NCBI GenBank assembly: GCA_950295325.1
Contig: OX485806.1
Span: 46,433,169 to 46,497,168 of the forward strand
Reading direction: 5' to 3'
DNA length: 64,000 bases
From: Polytrichum commune
Taxonomy: Eukaryota; Streptophyta; Polytrichopsida; Polytrichales; Polytrichaceae
Positions within the stretch are counted from its first letter, which is position 1. Each line of letters starts with the position of its first letter. Of this stretch, positions 30,735 to 44,200 are shown piece by piece. The translations under genes were made by a program, and so were the position numbers. The notes beneath the pieces were generated by a model, which saw only the letters and a program-made list of their open reading frames with translations, was not told the origin of the DNA and ran no database searches.

Positions 30735-33407
30735 TGTGGTGCTTTTGGGCACCCCCCTCCGAGGGAGCCTAAAAGTACCGCACAAGCCCTTCGGTGAGGA
30801 TGGCCTGCCTTCGCAGGTGCCCAAGCCGAACCCGGGTGTTATGATATTTAATAGGTGTTTTGTGTTTGTAATGGAATTTGATAATCGCGTCGTATCCTTC
30901 CGATAGGTTGTGCCTAGATTTTAAGTGCCTAAGATAATTATCAAGTTCCCTAACCTAATGCCTAATCTATCCTAGTCTACGCGCAGACGCACCAGCCTTG
31001 GGATCAAGGCAACCTAACCCTAATGAATGAAATAACCTTACATTTTATCTTGGACCACCTCTGATTCTTTACTTCTTATATATTAAATTCTCTAAACGAA
31101 GGGACCTTAATTAAGTCCCACCCTCTCAACCTTTATTCTTAGTTTATGGTTGATTGAACAAACCCAATGTTACTAAGTTCATAATATATGGCATCACCAC
31201 CTACCTGTTTGGTGCACGCCCTAACCCAAACCCTTCAAGGCCTTATGCGGGTCTCTTGAAGGTTGATTGATACTTACACCCTCCGATCTTTGCCGTCGGA
31301 GGGGTAGTCTCAATCCTTTGAGTTAAGTTTCCGGCTGGTTTTTTCCCATGGGGGTCGTACGAATGTTGTTGGTTATTAATTAGTTCAACACGGTTTGACC
31401 ACGAAAATTCAACTTGATGGGACCGGGGAATAAAGCAACTTGTGTGTTCAACTTGTTGCACAATCTTCAAGGGTTGGGGCCATCACCTCCAACCCTTGGG
31501 GCCAACAATATGATGGTCATTACTCCCACCTTACCACCTACAAACATACAGAGTGGTCATGCCGATGATTAACCCGGCTTCACCACACACGAACGAGTTA
31601 TGAATGAAAAGCTACTACCACAACATTTAACCGAGAGGCTCCGCACACATGGGAGTTGGAATCCCCCTCGATGGCTAGGTGGGTGATGCCCCCCTAGCCT
31701 TACATAGATAGTTGGGTTGGGGTGAGAATTTACCTTTGCCGCGCTCCTTCCAATCCTAAATGAAAGGGTATAGAGTTAAAACGCTTACCGATTTACTCCC
31801 ATCTTGGCTTGGTGATGGTTGGTGCGGAACCCTTACTCTAACGCTAGGCCGCCCACAACACCAATTCGTACCCGCCAACCTTGGATGGACGAACCTTTTC
31901 TTGTATGGCAGCAGACACCATTTTGCTTAAACGGCCACAATTTTTGTTGACAAGCTTCAATTGGGACAATTGTTAGTAATTTGAAAAGCTAACAACAAGA
32001 ACTATAACTCATCCAATTATGAAAGAAATTGCATGTAACTTCTTAGAGATACGAGCTTACAAAGTCAGCTCTTAGAATTCAAGAAGCAGTTGGGATACCT
32101 TCATTCAAACATCCATAACTTTTGCTTATTAAGTTAGATTCTAGCAAACTTAGACTTTCTAGAATCCTTAAAATCAGATCTACAACTACCCAAATATCAA
32201 AACAACTGCATGTTTTTTCTTGCGGATATGAGCTTACAAAGTCAGCTCTTATATTTTAAGAGGCAGTTGGGATACCTTCATTCAAACATTCATAACTCTC
32301 ACTCCTTAAATTTGATTGTGACAAACTTATACTTTCTAGAAAGCTAACAACAAGAACTATAACGCATCTGAATATCAAAGCAATTGGATCATTTTTCTTT
32401 TAATTATGCACTTGCAAAGTCAGCGTTTATAATGTAAGAGGCAGCTGAGACATCTTCATTCAAACACTCATAATTTTTGCTTCCTAACTCTAATTCTAAC
32501 AATATGAGGCTTTTTGGAAAGCTTACAATAAGGGCTAAATTAACTCAAAATATGAAGGCTAAATTGTAATTTTTGTGTCTACTACACTTGCTTGGAAGTG
32601 ACACAGCTACTTAAGGGTGTGTTAGAAAACACACTAGCTTCTCTCAAGAATTCTAACTACAAGAATTCTAACTTATGACTATATTGAATGAATTAGGATG
32701 TTTCCTCCTTCTAACTACAATTCTAGAGGGCTTTGCCGTGCAAAAAATAAAAATGTGGAGAGAGATTGAAAGGGGAAGAGGGGTTTTTAAACCCTCTCAA
32801 AAAAGAGTTGGACCCCTCCGCCACTGGCTTCATTCTTCGAACCCTTTCCTGAAATTTCGGCTCGGGGTTTTTCCCCGGTTAAGGTTGCCACCCTCTCGCC
32901 GAGGTGGCTCCGACGGGGAACCTTAGAACATTTCTAATTTTTCACCATCGAGTTGGCAAGGGGGCAAGTGGGCAAGTGGGCAAGTAGCCCCCTTGCTCTC
33001 TTTCTATTTTTTCTTCAAAAGTCTTCAAGCCGATTTCGTTTTCTTACGCCAAACACCTCCAATAGTCTTGTGTGGCCCCTATTAACTAATAAAATAATAT
33101 TTTCTTAGCAAACATCAACTAATATTTGCTTAGCTAGCATTTACTAACATTTGCTTAGCTAGCATATTTTTCTACTTCGCTATTTTCTAACACTACTTAA
33201 TTTTCATTTTAACCAATCTTACCTTTCACTAGAATTTTGTTACTTCCGGTTGAAGGCCCGAAGTCCTCAGTACTTCACCTTCATTATTCTCGGCTAACTA
33301 CTAATTAAATTAATTTTCCCTAAATTCCCTATCAATTCTAAATTTTAATGTCATCATTCTAACTAAAAGTGATCCCGCGGAGTGGTGGACCACTCTAAGG
33401 GTTCACA
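30735..33407 (-). mobile_element. Solo LTR, element B family
   Basis: The segment starts TGTGGTGCTTTTGGGC and ends AAGGGTTCACA (2,673 bp), with the perfect 5-bp repeat AGTAT on both sides (30730-30734 and 33408-33412). It is a diverged relative of the 9551/19909 and 51744 copies, sharing 'cctaaaagt', 'ctacgcgcagacgcaccagc', 'gatcccgcggagtggtggacc' and the tandem 'gcaagtgggcaagtgggcaag' run near 32957. No internal region is attached. Confidence 0.92.
32056..32560. repeat. Tandem repeat of about 177 bp inside LTR B
   Basis: The landmark 'acaaagtcagctcttataat' (with changes) recurs at about 32056, 32233 and 32411, giving periods of 177 and 178. Each unit also has 'gcagttgggataccttcatt' and 'caaacattcataactt'. 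The equivalent region of the other B LTRs has a period near 180 with different sequence, so the unit length is kept while the sequence has diverged. Confidence 0.7.
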
Positions 33408-33735
33408 AGTATTTATAAATACTTTCATGTTTATTAATGATATTGTGCAACTCACATACTACTTCACACTTAATTTGAGTTGAATGAAATGCACAATTAG
33501 GTAGTAATTAGCAAACAATTTTGTGAAGCGGAACCCTTTATCTAGACTACAGATGCCAAAGTTTAATTGTGCCAATTTTTAAAATTTATGCTCACATTCA
33601 AATGGCAAAGTCTTTCCTTGATAAATGTGCCAAATTTTTATTTTTTTATTCATGCATCTTGATGATATTCATTTGGTACATTATGCCTTTACATATTTTT
33701 GTTGTAATTTTTTATTCAATTGGAGTATCATATCA
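33408..33735. other. Flanking AT-rich DNA
   Basis: The target repeat AGTAT opens this stretch, which continues the DNA interrupted at 30734. Nothing recognisable is seen before the LTR C copy. Confidence 0.5.
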
Positions 33736-34646
33736 TGTCGCAAGCCTTGCTAGCGCCCCTTAACTTATCTTGATCGCTTTCCAGCTCTAGCAAGTGTCAG
33801 GAGCGCTAACCTACACATCCTCCACACGTGCATGGTCAGCTCCCCATACTGCAAACCTCCAAGTGCATGGTTTCCTAGACCTTGACCCTCCTACACATGC
33901 ATTCGGGATTCTCCCCTTAGTAGGTAGCAAATGGTTAGATGTGGATTTCCATTCTTGAGTTGATCATTGTAGCCAAAGCCAAATTATAACAACATGAAGC
34001 CTAGTTGCCAAGTATGCTTTAAGTGGGGTCAATCGGCAATGCCACCTCACCCATATAAGCCTCTAGGACTTTGGGCAAGGACCCTATCCCACCGTCAGGT
34101 AACCTTTTGTCTTTATCCCAAGGGTTGGGGCCAAATAGACATTTTCCCTTAGTTGATGGCGCAAGAAACTCCCAATAGCTTCAAACCACCACAAATTCTT
34201 TCTATTGTCTTTGATGCAATCAATGGACCACTTTATCAACATACATTCTTTGCGTAGATGCCGATAGACCCCTCACTTGCCTCATTCAGGCAAATATTGA
34301 TGAAGTTATGGTTATTCTAACCTCGGCAGTCCTAGGCTCCACTCCCAAATCATTGATGTCCTTAGGCAACGCCCCACTCAAATTGCCATATCTTTCAGCT
34401 CACACCTCCAATGGGGGAGTTCTTGAGCATTATAGAATCCAGACACCATAAACTCTTCAATGTTTATGGCCTCACCCTCGTGATTCCCAGTCTCCATGGG
34501 TGGGAGGCGTTTTCAATGCCCAGGGCCCTCACCAACACTAAGATCATTTGGGCCCTCTCACCTACGGTGCCACAAGTCCCGGGCGTCACTCCGGGGTCCC
34601 TCTTGTGCCCACGGTGTTGGGGACACTCTTCATGAAGAGGTGCGCG
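33736..34646 (-). mobile_element. LTR, family C, diverged and slightly truncated
   Basis: It starts TGTCGCAAGCCTTGCTAGCG and follows the 4512-5486 copy throughout ('ggaggcgtt...gccctcacc', 'tcccgggcgtcactccgggg'), ending at GAGGTGCGCG. The last ACA is replaced by 'taatatta', and no target duplication is seen, so the end is lost or mutated. Length is about 911 bp. Confidence 0.8.
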
Positions 34647-36659
34647 TAATATTAGGTTGAAGTACACTTGAAAAAAAAATGTTCATTAAGGGTTAATTTG
34701 TTTGCAACATATGTAGGATCCCAACAACAATGGAATTCATTCCAATTGATTCCACAATATCACCATCCTAATCGATATTGCGTGAAGCAATTATTTTATA
34801 TATCAACATGTAAAAAATCAACCTTGCATTGTAAATGTGTAATCAACATCTGTTTTGGTGTTTTGTAAATTTTTATCCTCATACTTTGCCTTGTAGCAAA
34901 AAACTGCAAAAATGTTGGACATGTTTTTGTTAGTTCTTTCCAATACTCATTATATGCAAGTTAATTGTCCACGAAGTTAAACAAAATGATGTCCATTGTG
35001 TTCTTGACAAACCTTTTGTATTGTTCTATCACAATTCGAATCACTATTGGAAGTTTTGTCAAGTTTGTTGAAGGTGGAGTATTAGATTGCTTGTAGTCGA
35101 TAGGCATGTAATGGAAGAGGCATGAAAAATAATGCCACAACGTTGGTCCTAAAGGGATAAAAATTATATCATATCTGAATTCGAATTTTTCCTTACACCT
35201 CAATCTACTCAAATGATCCCTCTTGCATCTTGAATCCATCCCAACCATATCCCTTTGAACCCAAGATAAACCTTATTTTCAAATGTGTTTTTGCACTTTT
35301 AATCCACTCAAATAAAGTGTTCTTAAATTCAAATGTGTCATTGCAATTTCAATCAAATCATATTTAATTTTTAGCAAATCTAATATGTTTTTGTACCTTC
35401 AAACTATATAAATCAAAACCTTTTAAATTGAAAAGTGTTTTGCACCTTCAAACTATTAAAATTAAGCCTTTTCAATTCAAATGTATCTTGGCACAATCAA
35501 TCCTCAAAATCATATCCTCTTCAATGCAAATGTGGCATTGCACCTTCAAACCACTCAAAAAAAACCCTTACAACTCAAATGTGTTTTTAATTTGTTAGTG
35601 TGTTCAATATATATGAGTTTTAATTATAAATTGAACACAATCTATATTTAGCCCAATTATTAATTCTATTTAAAGTTCAACTATAACATCCACAATTTGT
35701 TTTTAGAATAGATATAATAAAAAAATTGGTAGTATATTCATATATTCAATTTTATCATATTAAATATTATATTATAAAAACTTTTATAGTCGTATCACTC
35801 ATTGTATTTAATTTCCTTAGGCAATCAATCATGCTCATGAAACACTAATAACGTAGGTTCAAGAATGATAGCAAAATGAAATAAATTTGAAAAAAAAAAT
35901 TTGATTTATGTTAAGATCTTGATATCTTATAGACTCATAACGACATTGATTTACATAGTTATACGTATTCAATTATCAACATCCTCACATGTAACCTCAT
36001 GCATTCTTTTTTTTATATTTCTCTCTCAACACTTACACAATTGCCTTTCATTAATACAATTTATCTCGCCACCCGTGAGCATCTGTAAGTTCATTCCTTA
36101 TAGAATTGCATTTCAATTTTTACAATCCCCTTACTTATTATAAATTCTATATATTTATCTCAATACTCTCAGTGACCGACTCATGAGACTATCTCACTTC
36201 ATGTGAGTTCATATTTATGACACTCATCAATTCTCTCAAACATAATCAACTTGATGATGTCTATGCTAACAATTATATTGCCTTTATTTTGAATAACTAA
36301 GAAAAAAGTTTGAGCTTGAAGCTCTTGTATTCCAAAATGGTAAAGACACAAAGGATCTAGCTCTTCTGTAGCCTATCGTTGTGAATAAGGTGTTTGAAAA
36401 TTAATCCTAGCACTGTATATACTAGGAGTTGGTGTGTAACATGTACCATCCTTCTAGATGCCTATATCTACTAATCCTTTAAGAATATGAGATTTTTGTG
36501 AGAATCCTCATGAAGACAACAATTTCCTATTTAAAAAAAATAGAAATTCACTAATTGGTGGTTCAGTAATATAATGGTTTGCTTATGTGTTATCATTCAA
36601 ACGCTCTTATTAATTTTGCTAACAAACCCATTAGTTCGTATTACCCGGTTATGGTGGCT
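34647..36659. other. AT-rich DNA without recognised gene
   Basis: There are many repeats of the phrase 'tcaaatgtgtttttgcacctt' with changes between 35280 and 35590, a degenerate short-period array of about 60 bp. Otherwise nothing is recognised. Confidence 0.5.
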
Positions 36660-37335
36660 GGTCTATATTATAAATTTTCCTAGGGCCCACGGGTCCTCAT
36701 TATCCAGCCTCCCCCGGGCCTTTAGTCTTAATACCATATCTCCTCCCCCTAGCTGGTTCCTAACCTCTTTGTTGGCTCCTCACTCTCCTTGTTGGCTCTT
36801 TATTTTCCTTGTTGGCTCCTTACATTCATTGTTGGTTCCCTCATTTGTCCTGTTGGTTGTTTCATTTCGCCTTGTTGGCTCCTTGCATTCCTTGTTGGCT
36901 GTCTTGTTCTTCTTGCTTCTCGTCGCGCTTCTCCTTGCCGGTTGTTTGCCTCTTTGTGCTAGCTACTTGTTTTCCTTGTTGGTTTCCTCGTTCTTCTTGT
37001 TGGTTGTCTTGTTTCTCTTTGTTGGCTCTCTTGGTCTTCTTACATCTTGTCTCACTTCTCCTTGGGGGTTGTTTGCCTCTCTGTGCAAGCTACTTGTTTT
37101 CTTTTTTGGTTTCCTTGTTTTTCTTGCTGAGTGTCTCACATCTTTTTGTTGGCTCCTTGCATTCCTTGTTGGTTCCCTCACTCTTCTTGTTGGTTGTTTT
37201 GTTTCTCTTTGTCGAGTTCTTGTTTTTCCGTTTGGCTACTTAATTTCCTTGTTGGCTGACTCGCTCTTTTTGCTAGTTGTCTTGCTTCTCCTTTCCATCT
37301 TGCCTCTCCGTGTTGGCTACTTGCATCCCCCACAT
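36660..37335. repeat. Degenerate minisatellite, 'ccttgttggctcctt' type
   Basis: About 25 imperfect copies of a 24-33-base unit built on 'ccttgttggctccttgcatt' and 'cttgttggttgtttcgttt'. A larger repeat is visible too ('gtttgcctctttgtgctagctacttgttttcc' near 36945 and 37070). The array stays open on the plus strand for 259 codons from 36574, giving a Leu/Cys/Phe/Ser-rich hydrophobic product, and on the minus strand for shorter runs; low complexity explains this and I do not call a gene. Confidence 0.7.
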
Positions 37336-37930
37336 GTCATTATCTTTTGCTAGTTTTTGCTAGCTATGTTTGCTCCGGGTGTCTTTGTCCAATTTTTGGT
37401 CAAAAATCTTCCTTTGGTTTGAGAAACCTCTATTTAATGTTATCATATACGTGACATGATGGATGTTGACATATATTCCTCGGGTGGAATTTGAGTTTTT
37501 CTTAAAACAAAGTTGTTACCCCCATCCATTTGTCCAAAATTACCCCAAAGGAAATATGGGCAATACAATGTGGAACCATACCTTGGCGGATTCTTACCAC
37601 ACCACTTCATGCACATGTTTTCTTTGAAAAATGTTAGTTCATCTTGAGCATTGCAATGAGTTTTGGCAAGGATAGTATAGCCTTTGAATGGAAACAAGTT
37701 GTCTTGTGTTTGTTTCGTTGCTTTGATCCCACCCTAGACCATAGGCCGTACAATAAAAAAAGAAGGCACGGTTTAGGCCATGCACAAAACTTACAAATTT
37801 ATTTCATTTCGATACAACAACACATAATATACCCCTAATACTATATTTGTATGCATCATATTTTAAATCAATTATGTAGAGGACCAATGAGGGACCACAT
37901 TCTATACATATACTTTATACATATTCTATA

Positions 37931-38074
37931 CATGGCAATACATTTTATAAACAAATTCACACATTCTATACATATACTTTATAGAACATATTGTAATGCA
38001 CGTGGGACTTTAACCCATGTAGAGGGAATACATGTATAGAATGTGTGAATCTGTTTATAAAATGTACTGCCATG
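37931..38074. repeat. Foldback: 43-bp inverted repeat with 58-bp loop
   Basis: Arms 37931-37973 and 38032-38074 pair at 41 of 43 positions. Both mismatches would become G-U pairs in a minus-strand transcript. The arms contain 'acacattctatacat', which also recurs singly nearby. It could be a MITE remnant or a small-RNA precursor-like hairpin. Confidence 0.7.
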
Positions 38075-38313
38075 TAGAGGACTTGTCTAATGGGATGGTC
38101 CAATAAAATCATTATTTAAACCTAATGCATTATTCGATAACACCTACACTACAAAATAAACATGTAAAAATGACCAAGGCCATATGACCGAATATGACTA
38201 GCGGTTGCAAGGAAGTCATATTGAACCAAAATGATTACTACAACTGAATTTAATCATTATATGCCTAAGGTTTTAGTCAAATCGGATAAGGATTGGCTGA
38301 GAGCCCTATAGAG

Positions 38314-38389
38314 AACGTGTTGAGAACATATTCTTTCAATATTTTATGGCAAACGTGTTGAGAACATGTTCTCTCAATATTTTATATTT
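38314..38389. repeat. Two tandem copies of a 38-bp unit
   Basis: The unit from 'aacgtgttgagaacat' to 'caatattttat' begins at 38314 and again at 38352 with few changes. 'gttgagaacatgttctc' in the second copy is itself nearly palindromic. Confidence 0.65.
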
Positions 38390-41218
38390 TCATTGTAGTC
38401 ATAACAGTCCAGATGACTAGGAGTGATACTTAGTTGATTATTGTTTCCAAGTCCCAATAGCAAATGGTTTTTGGGATGCATTTGGATACCCTTTGTGCTT
38501 CCCTTTGTAAGGGGTCCCCTGTTTTAATGGCTTTGCCAACAATGGCATTTTTGCTACTTGTATGTTTATTTTTCACAGTATAACCATATTCTCATTTATT
38601 TGCAATGCTTATGAGTTCTATTACTTTTACACAACATCATAGTCTATTTCTTGGCTTTGAAAAATGAAAATACATAGTCTATACAATACATATAGAACGA
38701 GATATACATATAGCAATTGTCTCCACCATGTGACCTCCCTTCCTAGTGATGGACAACATCGACTTCCAAAATCTAGATCCTCTTCCATGTTTTCCAAAGC
38801 TTTCCTGACATCTTTCATACTTAGAACCCTACATCTCCTCAACATATGGGTGCCAGGTGTCGTGTCAATGCCAGTGGATATGTCCTGAAGGAGTGATGTT
38901 CTATGTCCATGCCTATTTGCAGTATTTGCATTTCAAGTCCTCTGTCCACCTTTGTGGCTCTCTCCGTGAAACAATTATCCAACTATCATTACCTCCATCA
39001 TCCACAAAAAAAACTTGTTGCACATGAAGGGGAAAAACAAATGAGTCTACTGAATAAGGAATCAGTCAATCAAATTTTAAGAGTGTCAATCCATATTCAT
39101 TGCAATTCATTGTGGCATGAGCTCCAATCTTATCTGCTTATGCCCGTGTGCAATACAACACAACGACCTCAAAGTCTCCAGAGTCCACGCTTATTATTTC
39201 TTGCACCCATCCAACCTATTCTAGATTCGTTGTCCTCATGCTCATGTAACTGGTGCTAGATTGACAAGACTATAAAAATGTGGTGGCGACCCCGCTGTCG
39301 CAAATCGACAAATCCACTTCTACTCCACGTATACTTATATGATTGTCATACTCATACATTGGCTTGTACCCTTTTGCATCTCTTGAGGGTGGCAATAGCA
39401 ATACTTGCAGACCATTGGATACAATCCCCTTGCAATGTCCTCATCCACTGCAATTTATAACCATGCCATGAGTATTGCTTGTATACTCTACACACCTTCC
39501 CTTGGATCGCCATTTTTTCTCATGTCTTACATGTTCTTTCCTCCTCATATCATTTCTCTGCCACATGTAGTCTCAAGATAAACATGCAATTAATCTCAAA
39601 GTTGTCCCTTCTCTTCTTCACATTTTTACTTCATTACATTCTATGAAACATACCTAGTCATTTTCTCCACATATGTGATTACACATAGTTTTTTTTTTGT
39701 TGCTATGGAACATATATGGTTGTAAAGGTTTAATTTGATTTTTTTATCGAATTAACCTAGTATTAGTGGTAAATAGAAAATAGATAATAAATATTATGTC
39801 GGTTGGATAAATTGGAAGTTAGAAATTAGTTTAGTAAGTAAATCCTAATAGAATAAGCGGCAACGGATTATTATAAGACTATTTTAAGATTTAATTAGCT
39901 AAAGGTAATAATCAAGTGGTTGGTACGGCTAAAGGTTTGGGATGTTCCAAATTCAAGATGACTACGCCAAAATATGATTAAATGATTAGGGTAAAACGAC
40001 ATTGACTAGTAAGGATACTCTTTTGACTTAGCCGATTCGCCTCGACGAGGGAAGATCTAATTTGACAAGTATCTTTTGACACTACTAGGTCAAAATAGGA
40101 TAAAGTCTTTTGGATACAAAGAATTAACGGTGGCTAAGAGAATCCAATGCGAAGATGGACGTAACAAGGCAAAATACCACAGAAGTGTTCAACTTCACCG
40201 CGTGACACAACCTTATTTAAGGAGCGTCGAAGCTCCCTTCAACATCGCCATTCTTTCATTTTGAAGTTTTTTCTTGGTCTCAGACGTTTAGAGACCCAAA
40301 CCTCTCCAAGCATAGTCGTTTTCTTTTTCAACCCAAACGTTTCCGACTTTGATCAACCATTGATCGAAAGTCCTGTTGTTAGTATTTAGTAGTTTAAGTG
40401 TTTATGCTCCTTGAGAAGGAGTAGGTTGTTTTTATTACTCAAATAAAATATTTTTCTATAGTTTATTTAGTCTTTATTTCTTTGTATTCAAGGTACATCC
40501 CAATATTTCTTTTCTTGTTAGTATAGAAAAATTAGTTCATATAAAATATCATATTAGTTAATGATTTTAAACTAAAAGAAAAAACATACTTCAGAAGCTC
40601 ATCACATCTTATTTTAAGGTCCGATTCCAACATATCTTATATACATAGATAAATGTTAAAGTCTCATTTTTAACAAAAGTAGTTTCATTGAAATCTAAAA
40701 TTCTTTCTAGAATTTATGAGCATTTCCGTGAGACAACTTCTGCTATAAACTTGCTAACTTTATAGCTTCACCGTGGCTAGCTGGAGAGTCCATTTTCTAG
40801 TATTTCATATTTCTAGATAGGTTTTAAAGTTATCTCTCTAATTATATTAGTTTCATTGAAATCTTAAATTTTGACTAAAAGTTATAAGCATTTCCGTGAG
40901 GCAGCTCACATAAACGTCATTTCTTCATATTCCTTCCCAAATAGTTAGAAGCCGTAAAATATTATATTAGCTTTTGGTCCTTTTTATATTGAATTTTTGT
41001 AGTTGAACTACATTAAAAAGGTGTAGGTTGCCGATTCCAAGGTAACTAAGTTTAGATTGGGCTAATTCGATGCTTAGAAGGCTTACTACAACCTTTTCAG
41101 TCATAAGACTTTCGAACCTTAAAAAATGTTATTTGTGAACTAAGGGTAAACACGATTCAACCCTTTGGTTTGGAAACCAAGAGGTTGCCTATTTTACCTC
41201 ACAATGGTGCTTAGATGC
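38390..41218. other. No recognised gene
   Basis: Short open frames (for example 38627-38845 minus, 38903-39259 plus) match nothing known to me. A direct repeat with 'agtttcattgaaatct' and 'gcatttccgtgaggcagct' occurs at about 40680-40740 and 40848-40910. 'ccttatttaaggagcg' near 40209 resembles a TATA region of an LTR, but no LTR ends were found. Confidence 0.45.
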
Positions 41219-44200
41219 CTACTCCCTATAATCTTTAAATATTTCAACGTTATTTATTACAAATTCGTGAATCCAATAATGTAATTTTTTTGTCAATATA
41301 CGCCTTCTTTCTTTTCCTTTCAAAACTTTATCATTTATACTGGGTTTTTTTGTGTTGTCCCATATACAACATGCCGTCACACTACAATTTTGCATGTACT
41401 CTATGCAAAATCCAAGGGATTTGTACATGATGTAGCCTATTGCCATAGAGCCCTCTGGTTGTGCACATTGCCGGACCTAACCCTTCAAGGTTTCAAGTAC
41501 CGTTCCACTAAGTACATCCATCGTGTGTGGACTGGCCCGCAAATGTTAAGTTGTTGCATTAAATGAATTGGCATATGGGACATCACATCAAAGAATGAAG
41601 GTAGAAAGATATTTTCTAGCATGCACATGGTCATTACTATTTTTCCAACAACTTTGTCATTGCTGATAGGTCCATGGATTTTGCACAAATGCGTGCAAAC
41701 ACCCTGCTTATTCAAATATTTTGCACTCGAATTTCCTTTGGCAATAGTGTTCCCAAACATGGGAGAATAATTTGTTGCATCGACTTAGGCCCTTGCAAGC
41801 TCTTCGTCTATTGTGGTTTTCTTTAATAATTGCCCAATGTAAATGGCGGGAATCTCCAATATGTGGATAATCTTGATGAACACTATCCTCTCTGACTTTA
41901 ACAACACGTATGGAGGAGCCGGTAATAACATCATCCCATTTGCAACATCATCCACTGGATGAATCTCCAACCTTATCTTTGTGTTTTTCATATCCAATCG
42001 TTCTTTCAATGTATATTTCAAACCCCAAATTGTCTTCATGATGTTTTCGCATAGGTTTTGCTTACAATGCATTGAATCTAGGATATGCCAAACCATGAGA
42101 TACTCCTACCATTGCCCATACCTCATTAAAACAAACATCATTTATTATTTCAGTACATTCTATATGTTTGTTTAGTCATATATTCAGAATGATGACTTCT
42201 ATCAATTAGTCATTACTTCAACATAATGCCTTCAACATTTAGTTGTTACATACACATGCAATGACTACAAGTAGTAATATCTTTCATATTGGAGGAATTC
42301 TACATCAAGTGGCTAGCAGTGACCTACCAATATGGGATAGCGTATAGGGTTGACAACCTCTTCACTCATGTTTGGTGTACTCGATTGTTGTCCCCTCCTG
42401 CTTTGTTGTATTTGAAGGCATTTAGCCACGTTTCCCTTGCATTAGCATGCGGCATGATGTTTCGGCTAGTGAAAGGGCAAGGAGGTGTTTTTTTTGTGCC
42501 ATCAAATGACCTTTGGAGTCTTTGATATGGGTGACTCTTGTTCAGGTACCTCCGATGTCCCAAATATAATTTTTTTCCCAACATTGCAGATCAACGAGTT
42601 GTGACATTAGGACTGCATTTTGTACATCTTCTATATCCTTTTGTCACTTGTCCAAAAATAAGACCAGACATTGGATAGTCATGAATGCATCACATCAAAA
42701 TAACATTAAGGACAAAATTCTGATTTTCATTGTCAATAGAATGTCAAGAACATAAACACCATCCACAACTCTTGTAGCTCTTCAATAAGGGGAGCCAAGT
42801 ACACATGTATATTTTTTAATGTCACACTCTCTTTTCCGGGAATTAAGAGAATCAACATTAGATAATTAAAAAATGTTTGGTGACCAACCACGGTGATAGA
42901 TTGTAATTCAAAAACACCACCGACCAAGTTGAGTGGCTTAATGATTGATTGAAAAATGGGCTCACAACATCTAAGGCCATTCCTAGTTGTATATTTCTCT
43001 CAGAAAATCCAAACTCTAGATAGATAGCATCTATGTGCTTCCATGCTTTCGAGTCTAAGATACTCTCTATATTTCCCTCCACATTTTTTTTTGTTCCATG
43101 CCATTTGATTAATTGTGCAAGGCAAGCACATCAAAACATCCATTGCAAACATGGCATCAATGGAATGTGTTTTAGGACCTTCATTGCCTTTCTATTGTTG
43201 TCTGACATGCACCACATTTGCCCGTATTTTGGGCAGTTCAATGCATCTGCCAACTATTGGCGGAAGAGACAAAATTTGATTTTGCAAGCATGGATGAAGT
43301 CACAAGGGAGCCCCAATAGTTGTAAAAACTTCCTTATTTTGTAGTGAGATTTTGGTTGAATGTTACCGATTGGAAGAAGTTTGTTGACTAGTTTACAAAT
43401 TTTATTTGCACATGCATTTGATATTCCAAAATCCGTGAAGCACTTCAATTAATCGCACTGTTTGAGAACCCTAGTATAGGAGAAATTTTTAATCCTCTAG
43501 GACCTTCGTGAGGTCTTCCTTCTTGATCTCCTCCCTTTTCATGATAGGTTCATCTTTGTCATTGCTAAGTCCATCAATATTGTCAGTAGGGTTGTTATTT
43601 TACATTCTCGTGTAATCTGTTATCAGTCTTATAACTTCAAAATCTTCATCTTTGCTTCTAGTATTCAGAAATTCCTCCCGCATTTGGCTACGACAAATGT
43701 CGTCTTCACATTCTTCCACGCATTTTTTCACACATAGTTTCAAACTACAAACGTAACAAGAAGAAACCACATTGCTCTATTTGTATTAGTATGTAAACCT
43801 GCAAGGTTGGCTCCATAGTCCTACTTCAAGATTTGGCAAAAAAAATCTACGTGTTTTAGAAACAAATGCATTGAAGGAAATTGTGAACTACAATAGAAAC
43901 CTCAATATTTGCATAAATGCATACATGCAACTATGTTAAAATTTATACATCCTATAGTGAAGAATTTAATCATCTATATGTGTTCATAGTTTGTAGTCAT
44001 AGAGTCCAAAACAATGACTACATTTTGTCATCCGTATGCAAGTCATTGTCTACAATTGGCTCTAATGAGGGTTTCCCACATCCACTGTCTAGTAGCGCTA
44101 AACTCTCACTAACCCTATGCAAAAAAAACAATGGAACTAAGCCACAATGGGGGCAACCAAAGTCGTTCAATATACTAGGTCATATGTAGATAGCTCGTGG

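Noticed and set aside
36574-37353. A 259-residue multi-pass membrane protein gene
   Set aside because: The hydrophobic product is produced by a degenerate tandem repeat, with no domain similarity and other frames also open; low-complexity DNA is the simpler explanation.
38149-38175. CACTACAAAATAAACATG as the end of the CACTA element at 41-45 kb
   Set aside because: I could not find the matching inverted end on the other side, and the motif also arises by chance inside the transposase coding sequence near 43330.
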